From: JBBKWG01 sp037968835
Lineage (GTDB): Bacteria; Pseudomonadota; Alphaproteobacteria; Rhodobacterales; Rhodobacteraceae
Direction: 5' to 3'
Assembly (NCBI GenBank): GCA_037968835.1
Contig: JBBKWG010000091.1
Coordinates: forward strand, 1-32,177
Length of the DNA: 32,177 nt
Part shown: positions 7,697 to 15,223 of the stretch, one piece after another
How the letters are laid out: every line of letters begins with the position of its first letter
Numbering within the stretch: the stretch's first letter is position 1
Translations under genes and position numbers: made by a program
Notes under the pieces: generated by a model
Databases searched by the model: none
What the model was told of the DNA's origin: nothing
Seen by the model: only the letters and a program-made list of their open reading frames with translations

Positions 7697-8410
7697 GTGA
7701 AAAACCTCATTGCCGCAGCCGCCTTTCTCGCTCTCGCCGCGTGCGAAGTCGAAACCGTCCAGCGTCCGCTTCCGACCGCCGATCCGAGAGGCGGACCGGT
7801 CGAGACCGTGAACCGGCGGGGATCGCCACAGACGGTTTCGGATTTCCGCGCCGTCGCAGCGCAGGTCGAGCCGGTCGCCGAAAGCATGTGTCGCGCCCAG
7901 ACACGCAACGTGAATTGCGATTTCAACGTCCTGATCGACGACCGGGCCGGGCTTGGGGCGAACGCCTATCAGACCTATGACAAGGCGGGTCGCCCGATCA
8001 TCGCGTTCACACCGGCGCTGATGCGCGAGATGGTGAACCGCGATGAACTGGCGTTTGCGCTCAGCCACGAGGCCGCGCACCACATCGCGGGCCACATCTC
8101 GCAGACCCAGACTTCGGCCACGACCGGCGCCATCCTCGGCGCGGTCCTCGGGTCGCTTGCCGGTCTGGACGAGTCGGGCGTCGAGACCGTGCAGAACATT
8201 GGCGGCACTGTCGGGGCGCGGCGCTACTCGAAAGGTTTCGAGCTTGAGGCCGACAGTCTTGGCGCACGCATCGCGCAGCGCGCCGGATACGATCCGCTTC
8301 GTGGGGTGCTTTATTTCCAAGACTCAGCCGACCCCGGCGACCGCTTTCTTGGCACGCACCCGCCCAACGCCGACCGCATCGCGACGGTGCGGCGCGCTGT
8401 CAACGGTTGA
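7697..8410 (+). CDS. M48-family metalloprotease lipoprotein
   Basis: 237 aa. A lipoprotein signal ends at LAAC (lipidated Cys16). The zinc-binding HEAAHH motif (H124, E125, H128) and a downstream ELEAD segment supplying the third ligand are the M48 (Ste24/HtpX-type) signature. It probably acts in the periplasm on envelope proteins, in the manner of LoiP or YcaL. Translation starts at a GTG (7697), placed directly before the signal peptide; AGGGA lies 11 nt upstream. HtpX at the other end of the window is an integral-membrane relative. Possible stress promoter at 7626-7651. Confidence 0.88.
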   Translation: MKNLIAAAAFLALAACEVETVQRPLPTADPRGGPVETVNRRGSPQTVSDFRAVAAQVEPVAESMCRAQTRNVNCDFNVLIDDRAGLGANAYQTYDKAGRPIIAFTPALMREMVNRDELAFALSHEAAHHIAGHISQTQTSATTGAILGAVLGSLAGLDESGVETVQNIGGTVGARRYSKGFELEADSLGARIAQRAGYDPLRGVLYFQDSADPGDRFLGTHPPNADRIATVRRAVNG

Positions 8411-8417
8411 TGCCAGT

Positions 8418-8431
8418 TTGATCGAGGTCAA
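8418..8431 (+). promoter_or_regulatory. FnrL/FNR-type binding site
   Basis: TTGATCGAGGTCAA fits the Rhodobacterales FnrL pattern TTGAY-N4-RTCAA, an oxygen-sensing Fe-S regulator site. It lies 53 nt upstream of the DUF6455 start at 8484, a position compatible with activation. Confidence 0.5.
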
Positions 8432-8483
8432 GGTTTCCCATCGGCTTTGAAGGCATGCTTCCGGGTATGGAAGGAGCCCTGAC

Positions 8484-8747
8484 ATGAGCTTTTTGACCCG
8501 TATCGACCGTCACCAGCGGCTGTTCTCGCGCATGGCCGACCGCAATGGTGCCGATCTTGATCTGGCGCTTCAATCCGGTCTTACCTCGCCCGAAAGTCTG
8601 CGCGCCGGTGTGCTGTCCTGCACCGGTTGCACTGGCCCCGAACGCTGCGAATCGCTTCTGGATCATGGTGTTGAGGGTATTCCGGCGTTTTGCCGGAACG
8701 CCGACATGATCCGCGCGATCGCCGGGCGAATGACACCCGCCGAATAG
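8484..8747 (+). CDS. DUF6455 family small cysteine protein (copy 1)
   Basis: 87 aa, cytoplasmic. Four cysteines are arranged C-x2-C-x5-C-x14-C (CTGCTGPERC then PAFCRNADM), suggesting a metal- or Fe-S-binding fold. No function is established. AAGGAG precedes the ATG at ideal spacing. A second member lies at 19408-19677 with the same C-x2-C-x5-C core. The FnrL-like box upstream hints at oxygen-dependent expression, consistent with a redox-sensitive metal site, but that is inference. Confidence 0.85.
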   Translation: MSFLTRIDRHQRLFSRMADRNGADLDLALQSGLTSPESLRAGVLSCTGCTGPERCESLLDHGVEGIPAFCRNADMIRAIAGRMTPAE

Positions 8748-8825
8748 CGGAGATGCCACGGACCGCTGGCCTTCTTCGACCCGGCTGCTAAGACTGGCGG
8801 CACAGGTTGAAAAGGACTGCGCCAG

Positions 8826-9848
8826 ATGATCAGGACGACTATCGCGGGAAGCCTGCCCAAGCCTGTCTGGCTGGCGGAACCGGAAAAATTGTGGGCGGCA
8901 TGGCGGCTGGAGGGCGACGACCTGATCGCCGGACAGCAGGATGCGGCGCTGAGGTGGCTGAAGATCCAGGACGAGGCCGGGATCGACATCCAGGCCGACG
9001 GTGAGCAATTCCGCAAGCATTTCGTCCACGGCTTTCTGGAAGAGATCGACGGTATCGACTGGAACCGGATGACGACGATGGGCATTCGCGACAACCGCTA
9101 TGACGCCGACGTCCCGACCGTCACTTCTGCCGTCAGCCGCAAGAAATCGGTGCACGGCGACAGCGTCGCATTTCTGCGTCCGCACGCCACGCACGAGTTG
9201 AAATTCACTCTGCCGGGTCCGATGACGATCTGCGACACCATCGCCGATGCGCATTATGGCGAGCGGGCGAAGATGGCGATGGCGTTCGCCGAATTGTTGA
9301 ACGAAGAGGCGCTGGAGCTGGAGGCGCTGGGCGTCGATGTGATCCAGTTCGATGAACCGGCCTTCAACGCCTTCATGCATCTGGTGCCGGAGTGGGGTGT
9401 CGACTGTCTGCACCGCGCCATCCGCGGCCTGAAATGCAAGACCGCCGTGCACATCTGCTATGGCTACGGCATCAAGCAGAACCTCGACTGGAAGGAAACG
9501 CTGGGGTCCGAGTGGCGTCAGTACGAGGAGTTCTTCCCGGCGCTGAACGACAGCCGGATTGATCAGGTCTCGCTTGAATGCGCCGATGCGCGGGTGCCGC
9601 TTTCGGTGATGTCGGCGCTGAAGGACAAGGAGGTTCTGGTCGGCGCGATCAACGTCGCCACGACCGAGATCGAAGCGCCCGAGAAAGTGGCGGCAACGCT
9701 GCGGGCGGCGCTGGAATTCGTCGATGCCGAACGCCTGATTGCCTGCACCAACTGCGGCATGGCGCCGTTGCCGGTGCACGTCGCCGAGGGCAAGTTGATG
9801 GCGCTGGGGGCAGGGGCCGAAATCATCCGGCGCGAACTGGCGGGCTAG
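8826..9848 (+). CDS. Core-MetE type methionine synthase (cobalamin-independent methionine synthase II family)
   Basis: 340 aa, equal to only the C-terminal catalytic half of full-length MetE. The zinc/homocysteine ligands appear in VHICYG (His and Cys, near residue 214) and CTNCGM (Cys near residue 315), and the N-terminus RTTIAGSLPKPVWL is the family start. Stand-alone proteins of this kind (core-MetE) lack the folate-binding N-terminal domain and are thought to take methyl from a donor other than methyl-folate polyglutamate. AAGGAC lies upstream of the ATG. The stop codon shares a CTAG with the convergent ParB-like gene. No partner such as a DUF1852 gene lies beside it. Confidence 0.85.
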   Translation: MIRTTIAGSLPKPVWLAEPEKLWAAWRLEGDDLIAGQQDAALRWLKIQDEAGIDIQADGEQFRKHFVHGFLEEIDGIDWNRMTTMGIRDNRYDADVPTVTSAVSRKKSVHGDSVAFLRPHATHELKFTLPGPMTICDTIADAHYGERAKMAMAFAELLNEEALELEALGVDVIQFDEPAFNAFMHLVPEWGVDCLHRAIRGLKCKTAVHICYGYGIKQNLDWKETLGSEWRQYEEFFPALNDSRIDQVSLECADARVPLSVMSALKDKEVLVGAINVATTEIEAPEKVAATLRAALEFVDAERLIACTNCGMAPLPVHVAEGKLMALGAGAEIIRRELAG

Positions 9849-10093
9849 TGCAGGCGGGCGTGGACGAGGTAGCCGTCGACGGTTTCCTCGCCAAGTGCGC
9901 GCAACGCCTCCAGCCGGTGATAGCCCTCGATCAGGACGTAGCGCTCGCCATCCTGACGCACCCTGATCGGCGTCGTCTGTCCGTTCTCAAGCATGTCATT
10001 GGCCAGCGCCTCGACCTTGTCGGGATCGAGCGTCTTGGCGCGTTTGACGGGGACGTGGACGGAGGCAATCGGGAGTGCGTGTTTCTTCAGCAT
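9845..10093 (-). CDS. Stand-alone ParB/sulfiredoxin-fold domain protein
   Basis: 82 aa, nothing but a ParB N-terminal domain: VPVKRAKTLDPDKVEALANDM, then IRVRQDGERYVLIEGYHRLEAL, in which GYHR corresponds to the nucleotide-binding GEHR/GCHR motif of ParB and sulfiredoxin. It lacks the HTH and dimerisation domains of true partition proteins and no parA is nearby. It could bind or hydrolyse a nucleotide, or be a small nuclease-like protein. The ATG at 10093 is chosen because homology begins right after it; no strong ribosome-binding site is visible. Its TAG stop lies within the same CTAG as the stop of the core-MetE gene. Confidence 0.8.
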   Translation of the reverse strand: MLKKHALPIASVHVPVKRAKTLDPDKVEALANDMLENGQTTPIRVRQDGERYVLIEGYHRLEALRALGEETVDGYLVHARLH

Positions 10094-10195
10094 GAGCACC
10101 AGACTAGCATGAGGCGACGGGGGTGTATTGGGGAAAACGCGCTCGAACGCGGGCGATTTGGCAATGACGCTTTGTCGCAGGAATGCAGAGGTGAC

Positions 10196-10217
10196 TTGAT
10201 TCAATCAATCGATTGAA
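10196..10217. promoter_or_regulatory. Overlapping palindromes, probable TetR operator
   Basis: A 13-bp palindrome (TTGATTCAATCAA, 10196-10208) overlaps a 12-bp perfect palindrome (TCAATCGATTGA, 10205-10216). A spaced inverted repeat, TTCAATC-N4-GATTGAA, also covers 10200-10217. They end 14 nt before the TetR ATG, where bound repressor would block transcription of the efflux operon and perhaps of the divergent ParB-like gene. Confidence 0.6.
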
Positions 10218-10230
10218 CAATACTTCTGCC

Positions 10231-10872
10231 ATGTCGGATGAACCAACCATCAACGGCACGCGCGAAAACCTGATTGCGGCGGGTCTGCACCTGTTCGGCA
10301 CCAAGGGATACGAGGGCACTTCAACCCGCGAACTGGCCAAGCGCGCGGGAACGAACATCGCCTCGATCACTTATCATTTCGGAGGCAAGGCTGGATTGCG
10401 CACCGCCTGTGCAACCGAGGTCGCCGCGCGTGTCAGCCGTGTGCTGGACGCCACCGGCACGCCGGAATTGCCTGCGGACGCTAAAGGCGCGGCCATGCAG
10501 ATCGAACGGATGATCGCGGCCTTCGTCAAGCTGATCGTCGGGACACCCGAGGCGCGCGACATGGTGGCGTTCATGCTGCGCGAACTGACCGGGCACAGCT
10601 ACACCGCCGACACGGTTTACGCGGCATTCGTTGAGCCGCGCCACCGTATGCTGTGTGCGCTTTGGGCGATGGCGACCGGGCGCGATCCCGAGGACGAGGA
10701 GGTCAAGCTGGCGGTGTTCGCGCTCATCGGGCAGGTCGTCTATTTCCGCATCGCCGCGACCTTCGTTCTGCGGCGGATGTCGTGGGATGCCCTTGGCGCG
10801 GACGAGACGGAGCAGATCTCGGCGACGATCATCGAAAGTCTTCGCGACGCTTTAGAAAGGCATCGGACATGA
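10231..10872 (+). CDS. TetR-family regulator, CecR/CerR type
   Basis: 213 aa. Residues ~10-55 form a TetR helix-turn-helix (AAGLHLFGTKGYEGTSTREL...SITYHFGGKAGL). The C-terminal half (about residues 125-200, with FALIGQVVYFRIA) resembles the CerR ligand domain of E. coli CecR (YbiH), which controls the ybhGFSR efflux operon. Here too it heads a membrane-fusion/ATPase/permease operon. ATG 10231 is preferred; an in-frame TTG at 10213 lies inside the operator palindrome. No clear Shine-Dalgarno sequence. The stop overlaps the next start (ATGA, 10869-10872). Autoregulation through the palindromes just upstream is likely. Confidence 0.88.
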   Translation: MSDEPTINGTRENLIAAGLHLFGTKGYEGTSTRELAKRAGTNIASITYHFGGKAGLRTACATEVAARVSRVLDATGTPELPADAKGAAMQIERMIAAFVKLIVGTPEARDMVAFMLRELTGHSYTADTVYAAFVEPRHRMLCALWAMATGRDPEDEEVKLAVFALIGQVVYFRIAATFVLRRMSWDALGADETEQISATIIESLRDALERHRT

Positions 10873-11819
10873 GCATACTTTGCGCCCTTCCCCTCGCAGC
10901 GTCGCTGTTCGCGTCGTGTGCGCCGCCCGGTCCGTTCGCGACGGGCTACGCCGAGGGGGAATTCATCCTTGTCGCGCCAGTCGCGGTCGCCCAGATCAAG
11001 AACGTCGCGGTCGCGCGCGGCGATCGGGTGGAAACCGGCGGTCTGCTTGTCGAGATGGAGCGGCGAGATACCGAAATCGCGGTTGCCGAGGCCGAAGCCG
11101 GTCTGGCCCAAGCCCAGGCTCATCTGGCGGATCTGCAAGAAGGCAGACGCCCTGCGGAAATCGGGGTGATCGAAGCGAACCTTGTTGCCGCCCGCGCGCA
11201 GGCCCTGGAAGCGGATCGCACACGGGACCGGGTGAGTAATCTTGCGGAACGAGGTGCGGCGACGGATTCGCAACGCGACGATGCAATCACGACGGCACAG
11301 ATCGCAGCGGCACGGGTGGCGCAGACCGAAAGCGAACTTGCCGTTGCCCGGCTGCCGGCCCGTCCGCAGGCAATCGCGCAGGCCGAAGCCTCGGTCGGTG
11401 CCGCAAAGGCCGCGCTGTCGCGGGCGGTCTGGAACCACGAGCAGCGCACGTTGAGTTTGTCCGAGCCGGTGACGGTGTTCGACGTGATCCGCAACGACGG
11501 CGAGATCGCCGGACCCACCGCCCCGATCCTGTCGGTGCTGGGCGACGGGGCGGTCAAGCTGCGCCTTTACGTGCCGGAAACCGACATCGCCGAAATCGCG
11601 GTCGGCGGCGTGCTTTATGTGTCGTGCGACGGCTGCCAGGACGATCTGACGGCGCGTATCACCTATATCGCGGACGAGCCGGAATTCACGCCGCCGGTGA
11701 TCTACTCGCTCGAAAATCGCCAGAAGCTGGTCTACCTGATCGAGGCCCTGCCGACGACGGGCCATGTGCTGAAACCGGGCCAGATCGTCGATGTGTCGCT
11801 GAGCGGCGCGCAACAATGA
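10869..11819 (+). CDS. HlyD/YbhG-like periplasmic membrane-fusion protein
   Basis: 316 aa. A signal sequence ends around LFASC, a possible lipobox at Cys17. Residues ~30-60 carry the first half of a biotinyl/lipoyl-like domain (VAVARGDRVETGGLLVEME). A long alanine- and glutamate-rich helical hairpin follows (about 60-190), then beta-barrel sequence. This is the YbhG/HlyD adaptor layout linking an inner-membrane ABC exporter to the outer membrane. ATGA overlaps at both ends (10869-10872, 11816-11819) bind it into the operon. No outer-membrane channel gene follows, so a shared TolC-type protein is presumably used. Confidence 0.88.
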   Translation: MSILCALPLAASLFASCAPPGPFATGYAEGEFILVAPVAVAQIKNVAVARGDRVETGGLLVEMERRDTEIAVAEAEAGLAQAQAHLADLQEGRRPAEIGVIEANLVAARAQALEADRTRDRVSNLAERGAATDSQRDDAITTAQIAAARVAQTESELAVARLPARPQAIAQAEASVGAAKAALSRAVWNHEQRTLSLSEPVTVFDVIRNDGEIAGPTAPILSVLGDGAVKLRLYVPETDIAEIAVGGVLYVSCDGCQDDLTARITYIADEPEFTPPVIYSLENRQKLVYLIEALPTTGHVLKPGQIVDVSLSGAQQ

Positions 11820-12739
11820 CGGCGCCCGCCATCTCGGTTCACGACCTCACCAAACGCTTCGGCGACAAGACGGTCGTGGACGCGGTGTCGATGGATGTGG
11901 CGGTGGGCGAGATCATGGGATTCCTCGGCCCCAACGGGTCGGGCAAGACGACGACGATCCGGCTGATGTGCGGTCTGCTGGAACCAGACGGCGGTGGCGG
12001 GCAGGTACTGGGCTTCGACATCCGCAAGGAGCGCCGCCAGATCAAGCGCAAGGTCGGTTACATGACCCAGCGGTTCTCGTTTTACGAGGATCTCACCATC
12101 GAAGAAAATCTGCGTTTCGTCGCCGGACTTTACGGGATGACGGACGTTCGCCGGGTGGTCGCTGACTCGCTTGAGGACCTTGGCCTTTCGTCGCGCAGAA
12201 AACAGCTTGCCGGTTCGCTGTCGGGCGGATGGAAGCAACGGCTTGCGCTGGCGGCGTGCATCATGCACCGCCCGGACCTTCTGATCCTCGACGAGCCGAC
12301 TGCGGGCGTCGATCCCAAGGCGCGGCGCGAGTTCTGGGACGAAATCCACGCCCGCGCGCTAAGTGGCCTGACCGTGTTGGTTTCGACGCATTACATGGAC
12401 GAAGCCGAACGCTGCCATCGCATCGGATATATTTCCTACGGCAAGCTTGTGGCCACGGGCACCGTCGAGGAGGTCGTGCGCAACGCCGCGCTGACGACGC
12501 TGGTTCTGACCGGCGATAACGTCGCCGAAGCCGCCATCGCGCTCAGAAAAGCGCCGGGCGTCGATCAGGTGGCACCGTTCGGCACGACGTTGCACGTGGT
12601 CGGGCGCGACGCTGAGGCGCTGCAACGCTCTGTGGCCGAGATCGCTAAACTTACCAACGTGAACGCGGCCCCGGCCGAAACCAGCCTGGAGGACGTGTTC
12701 ATCCAGCTCATGGGCGGCGCGCGGGACAACATGCAATGA
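11816..12739 (+). CDS. ABC exporter ATP-binding protein (YbhF/CcmA type, single nucleotide-binding domain)
   Basis: 307 aa. Walker A GPNGSGKT at 38-45, Q-loop near MTQRFSFYEDLT, signature LSGGWKQR near 140, Walker B LLILDEPT followed by the D-loop, and the switch His in STHYMDEAE. A C-terminal ~80-residue extension is typical of drug-export ATPases. E. coli YbhF has two such domains in tandem; this protein has one, so a homodimer is expected. Start and stop both sit in ATGA overlaps (11816-11819 and 12736-12739), predicting coupled translation and equal stoichiometry with the adaptor and permease. Confidence 0.92.
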   Translation: MTAPAISVHDLTKRFGDKTVVDAVSMDVAVGEIMGFLGPNGSGKTTTIRLMCGLLEPDGGGGQVLGFDIRKERRQIKRKVGYMTQRFSFYEDLTIEENLRFVAGLYGMTDVRRVVADSLEDLGLSSRRKQLAGSLSGGWKQRLALAACIMHRPDLLILDEPTAGVDPKARREFWDEIHARALSGLTVLVSTHYMDEAERCHRIGYISYGKLVATGTVEEVVRNAALTTLVLTGDNVAEAAIALRKAPGVDQVAPFGTTLHVVGRDAEALQRSVAEIAKLTNVNAAPAETSLEDVFIQLMGGARDNMQ

Positions 12740-13872
12740 CCCGGCTTTTCTCGCTCACGCGTCTGCGTGCCTTGCTGGCCAAGGAAACCATCCAGATGCG
12801 CCGCGACCGGCTTACCTTCGCGATGATGCTGGGTATTCCGCTTTTGCAACTGATGCTGTTCGGGTTTGCAATCAACACCGATCCCAAGGAACTTCCCGCA
12901 GCGCTTGTGGCACCGACACAGGATCGGTTCACCCGCGCGATGGTCTCGGCACTTGAGCTGACCGGCTACTATCGCTTCATCGCGCCCAACGCGACGGCCG
13001 CCCAGGCCGAGGAGATGATCGCGCGCGGGGATGTCGCGTTTGTGGTTACGGTGCCATCGGATTTCGGACGCAGGATCGAGCGGAACGACCACGCGACGCT
13101 ACTGGTCGAAGCGGATGCGACCGACCCCTCGGTGGCATCGGGCGCGATTTCGACGCTTGGCACGGTCGCGTCCGACGCGCTCAGCCGCGAAGCCGGGCTT
13201 CAATCGGGCGCCGAAAGCAGGGCATCCGCTGCACCGTCGATCATCGTCCACCGGCGCTACAACCCCGAAGGGATCACGCAATACAACATCGTGCCGGGCC
13301 TGCTGGGGGTGATTCTGCAACTGACGATGGTGATGATGACGGCAATGGCGCTGACCCGCGAAATCGAGCGCGGGACGATGGAGAACCTGCTTTCGATGCC
13401 GGCAACACCGCTGGAAATCATGCTGGGAAAGGTCGTGCCTTATCTGGCGGTCGGCGCGGTTCAGGTGGGCGTGGTCCTTGTCGCGGCCAAGTTGGTCTTC
13501 GGCATCCCGTTCGTCGGCAGCCTGTCGCTGCTTCTTGCCGGCGTCTTCATTTTCGTGCTGGCCCTCGTCATCCTGGGCTACCTCATTTCCACCGTGGCGC
13601 GGACCCAGATGCAGGCCATGCAACTGACGTTCTTCTTCTTCCTACCCTCGCTCTTGCTGTCGGGTTTCATGTTTCCCTACCGTGGGATGCCCGGCTGGGC
13701 GCAATACCTTGGCGAAGTGCTTCCGCTCACCCATTTCCTGCGGCTCATACGCTCGGTCATGCTGAAAGGGGCCGAGTTTCAAACCGTGGCGGGTTCGTTC
13801 CTCGCCCTTGGCGCCTTCGTCCTGATCCTGTCGCTGCTCTCGCTTCTGCGGTTTCGAAGAACGCTGGATTGA
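12736..13872 (+). CDS. ABC-2 type permease (YbhS/YbhR-like)
   Basis: 378 aa. One helix near the N-terminus (about 30-50), then a large extracytoplasmic domain (about 50-180), then five hydrophobic helices including LTREIERGTMENLLSMPATPLEIMLGK, the conserved cytoplasmic coupling segment of this family, and LLLSGFMFPYRGMPGWAQ. This is the layout of YbhS/YbhR drug exporters. Only one permease is present where E. coli has two, so a homodimeric pore is inferred. The gene ends the operon; no clear terminator hairpin follows. Confidence 0.9.
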   Translation: MTRLFSLTRLRALLAKETIQMRRDRLTFAMMLGIPLLQLMLFGFAINTDPKELPAALVAPTQDRFTRAMVSALELTGYYRFIAPNATAAQAEEMIARGDVAFVVTVPSDFGRRIERNDHATLLVEADATDPSVASGAISTLGTVASDALSREAGLQSGAESRASAAPSIIVHRRYNPEGITQYNIVPGLLGVILQLTMVMMTAMALTREIERGTMENLLSMPATPLEIMLGKVVPYLAVGAVQVGVVLVAAKLVFGIPFVGSLSLLLAGVFIFVLALVILGYLISTVARTQMQAMQLTFFFFLPSLLLSGFMFPYRGMPGWAQYLGEVLPLTHFLRLIRSVMLKGAEFQTVAGSFLALGAFVLILSLLSLLRFRRTLD

Positions 13873-14167
13873 GCGGGCCAAATCGGGCGCTGCGGTTGCA
13901 CGTCCGATCGAAATTCAACTCATGCTAATAAGTTTGCATTCATGCGGAGTCGGGTGTAATAATTACCGCTACGTGAAGTGCGACTCTCTATAGAATTTTT
14001 TAATCAGAATCGGCAGCGCTATTTGGCGATTGCCGCAAATAGATCATATTAAGAATACCTGATTGATCTGCAATAGTTCGGATATTGGCGGCGTATTAGC
14101 AGCATTCCGTCTGTTGCGAAAGTATATCAAGACTTGCTAATAACGAACACTTGAACACGTAAGATCA
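13873..14167. other. AT-rich intergenic region
   Basis: 295 nt without a supported gene, visibly richer in A/T than the flanking operon. It contains a plausible sigma-70 promoter near its right end (14114-14143). No terminator for the ABC operon is recognisable. The base-composition shift continues into the DUF1194 gene and suggests an acquired segment. Confidence 0.5.
14114..14143 (+). promoter_or_regulatory. Putative sigma-70 promoter of the DUF1194 gene
   Basis: TTGCGA (14114-14119), 18-nt spacer, TAATAA (14138-14143), 24 nt before the start codon at 14168. Reasonable match to housekeeping elements, not otherwise tested. Confidence 0.4.
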
Positions 14168-14887
14168 ATGAGATCCAAAATGAAGTTGTCCTCGGTCTTT
14201 CTGACTTTATTGTTTTCACTCACTTTTTCATCCGGCTCGGCAGAGGCGACCTGTTCGGACCTTTCGCTCGTGCTGGCGATAGACGGTTCAGCGAGTATCG
14301 ACGAGAGTGAATACGCCTTGCAGATCGCCGGGTATGGCAACGCGTTCTACGACCCGGACGTTCAGGACGCATTGGCCAGAGCAGGAATCGTTGATCTCGC
14401 AGTCGTTTTCTGGGCGGATTCCGATTTTGCGTTTCAGACAATTCCGTGGCATCGCATCAAGTCCAGTGGCGATGCGCTTGAATTTTCTTCGGAAATCGTT
14501 CAGGCGAAACGGACGGTCACAGGCGATACCGACATCGGGGCTGGCCTATGGTCGGCGCTCGATCTGATCGACGATCCGGAACGATGCACGTTCAGGGCAA
14601 TCGTGAATATCTCCGGCGACGGGATGGCCTCTGTTTCGCAGAAACGAAAACCGAACAAACAGACGCTGGCGAGAGCGAAAGCCAGAGCCGCGGATCTTGG
14701 TGTCGTCGTGAACGGGCTGGTTATTACGAACGCGGTGCCAACGCTGGAATATTATTATCGCCAGCAGGTAATTACGGGAAGCGGATCGTTCGTAATGCAG
14801 GTCGGTGATTTCACTGATTTTGATTCCGCAATTAAGCAAAAACTAATACACGAGATTGACGCGACTCTGGTCTCGTCGCTGGATTAG
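14168..14887 (+). CDS. Secreted von Willebrand factor A (DUF1194) protein
   Basis: 239 aa. A signal peptide (about residues 1-27, ending SGSAEA) is followed by one vWA domain. The MIDAS metal site is complete: DGSAS (Asp-x-Ser-x-Ser), the Thr in GDTDIGAGL, and the Asp in NISGDG. This matches the DUF1194 group, secreted single-domain vWA proteins of unknown partner. ATGs exist at 14168 and 14180; the second would give a cleaner signal peptide and neither has a strong ribosome-binding site. Codon use is less GC-biased than in neighbouring genes, pointing to recent transfer. It stands alone with its own promoter. Confidence 0.85.
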   Translation: MRSKMKLSSVFLTLLFSLTFSSGSAEATCSDLSLVLAIDGSASIDESEYALQIAGYGNAFYDPDVQDALARAGIVDLAVVFWADSDFAFQTIPWHRIKSSGDALEFSSEIVQAKRTVTGDTDIGAGLWSALDLIDDPERCTFRAIVNISGDGMASVSQKRKPNKQTLARAKARAADLGVVVNGLVITNAVPTLEYYYRQQVITGSGSFVMQVGDFTDFDSAIKQKLIHEIDATLVSSLD

Positions 14888-15223
14888 TTCGCTGGTGGAA
14901 ATGCGCATTGCGCGACGCGTGCCGCCGTAGGTCGATCAATCGCTGGCGGGCGGGGGTGCGCGCTCATCACGGCGGGCGTCTGACAGTCAAGAGCGGGACT
15001 TTTATCCACAGGCTTGGGCTCATCGCGAAATTGATGAAAATCAGGGTCCGAACCGGCCATGTCGCTGCGCGCGACCACTAAGCGAAAAGACGACGCACCC
15101 CGGCGCAAGCATTCCCGACAATAAACACCATTTGTTTCATCAGCTTAGCCAGGCTTCGATACGCGGACACCCGCCGCCGCAGGCCATTGACGGCCCCCCG
15201 AAACCGCTCCATATCCCACACCC
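14888..15223. other. Intergenic region with one DnaA-box-like site
   Basis: 336 nt between the vWA gene and lepA. A short antisense frame exists but has no ribosome-binding site or recognisable sequence. TTATCCACA at 15002-15010 is an exact consensus DnaA box. No promoter or terminator is obvious, and lepA itself lacks a clear Shine-Dalgarno sequence. Confidence 0.5.

Noticed and set aside
8400..9779. A 459-codon frame antisense to DUF6455 and core-MetE
   Set aside because: Both sense genes carry clear family motifs; the antisense product has none.
14884..15108. A 74-codon minus-strand frame between the vWA gene and lepA
   Set aside because: No ribosome-binding site, no hydrophobic or family pattern, and it overlaps the end of the vWA gene.
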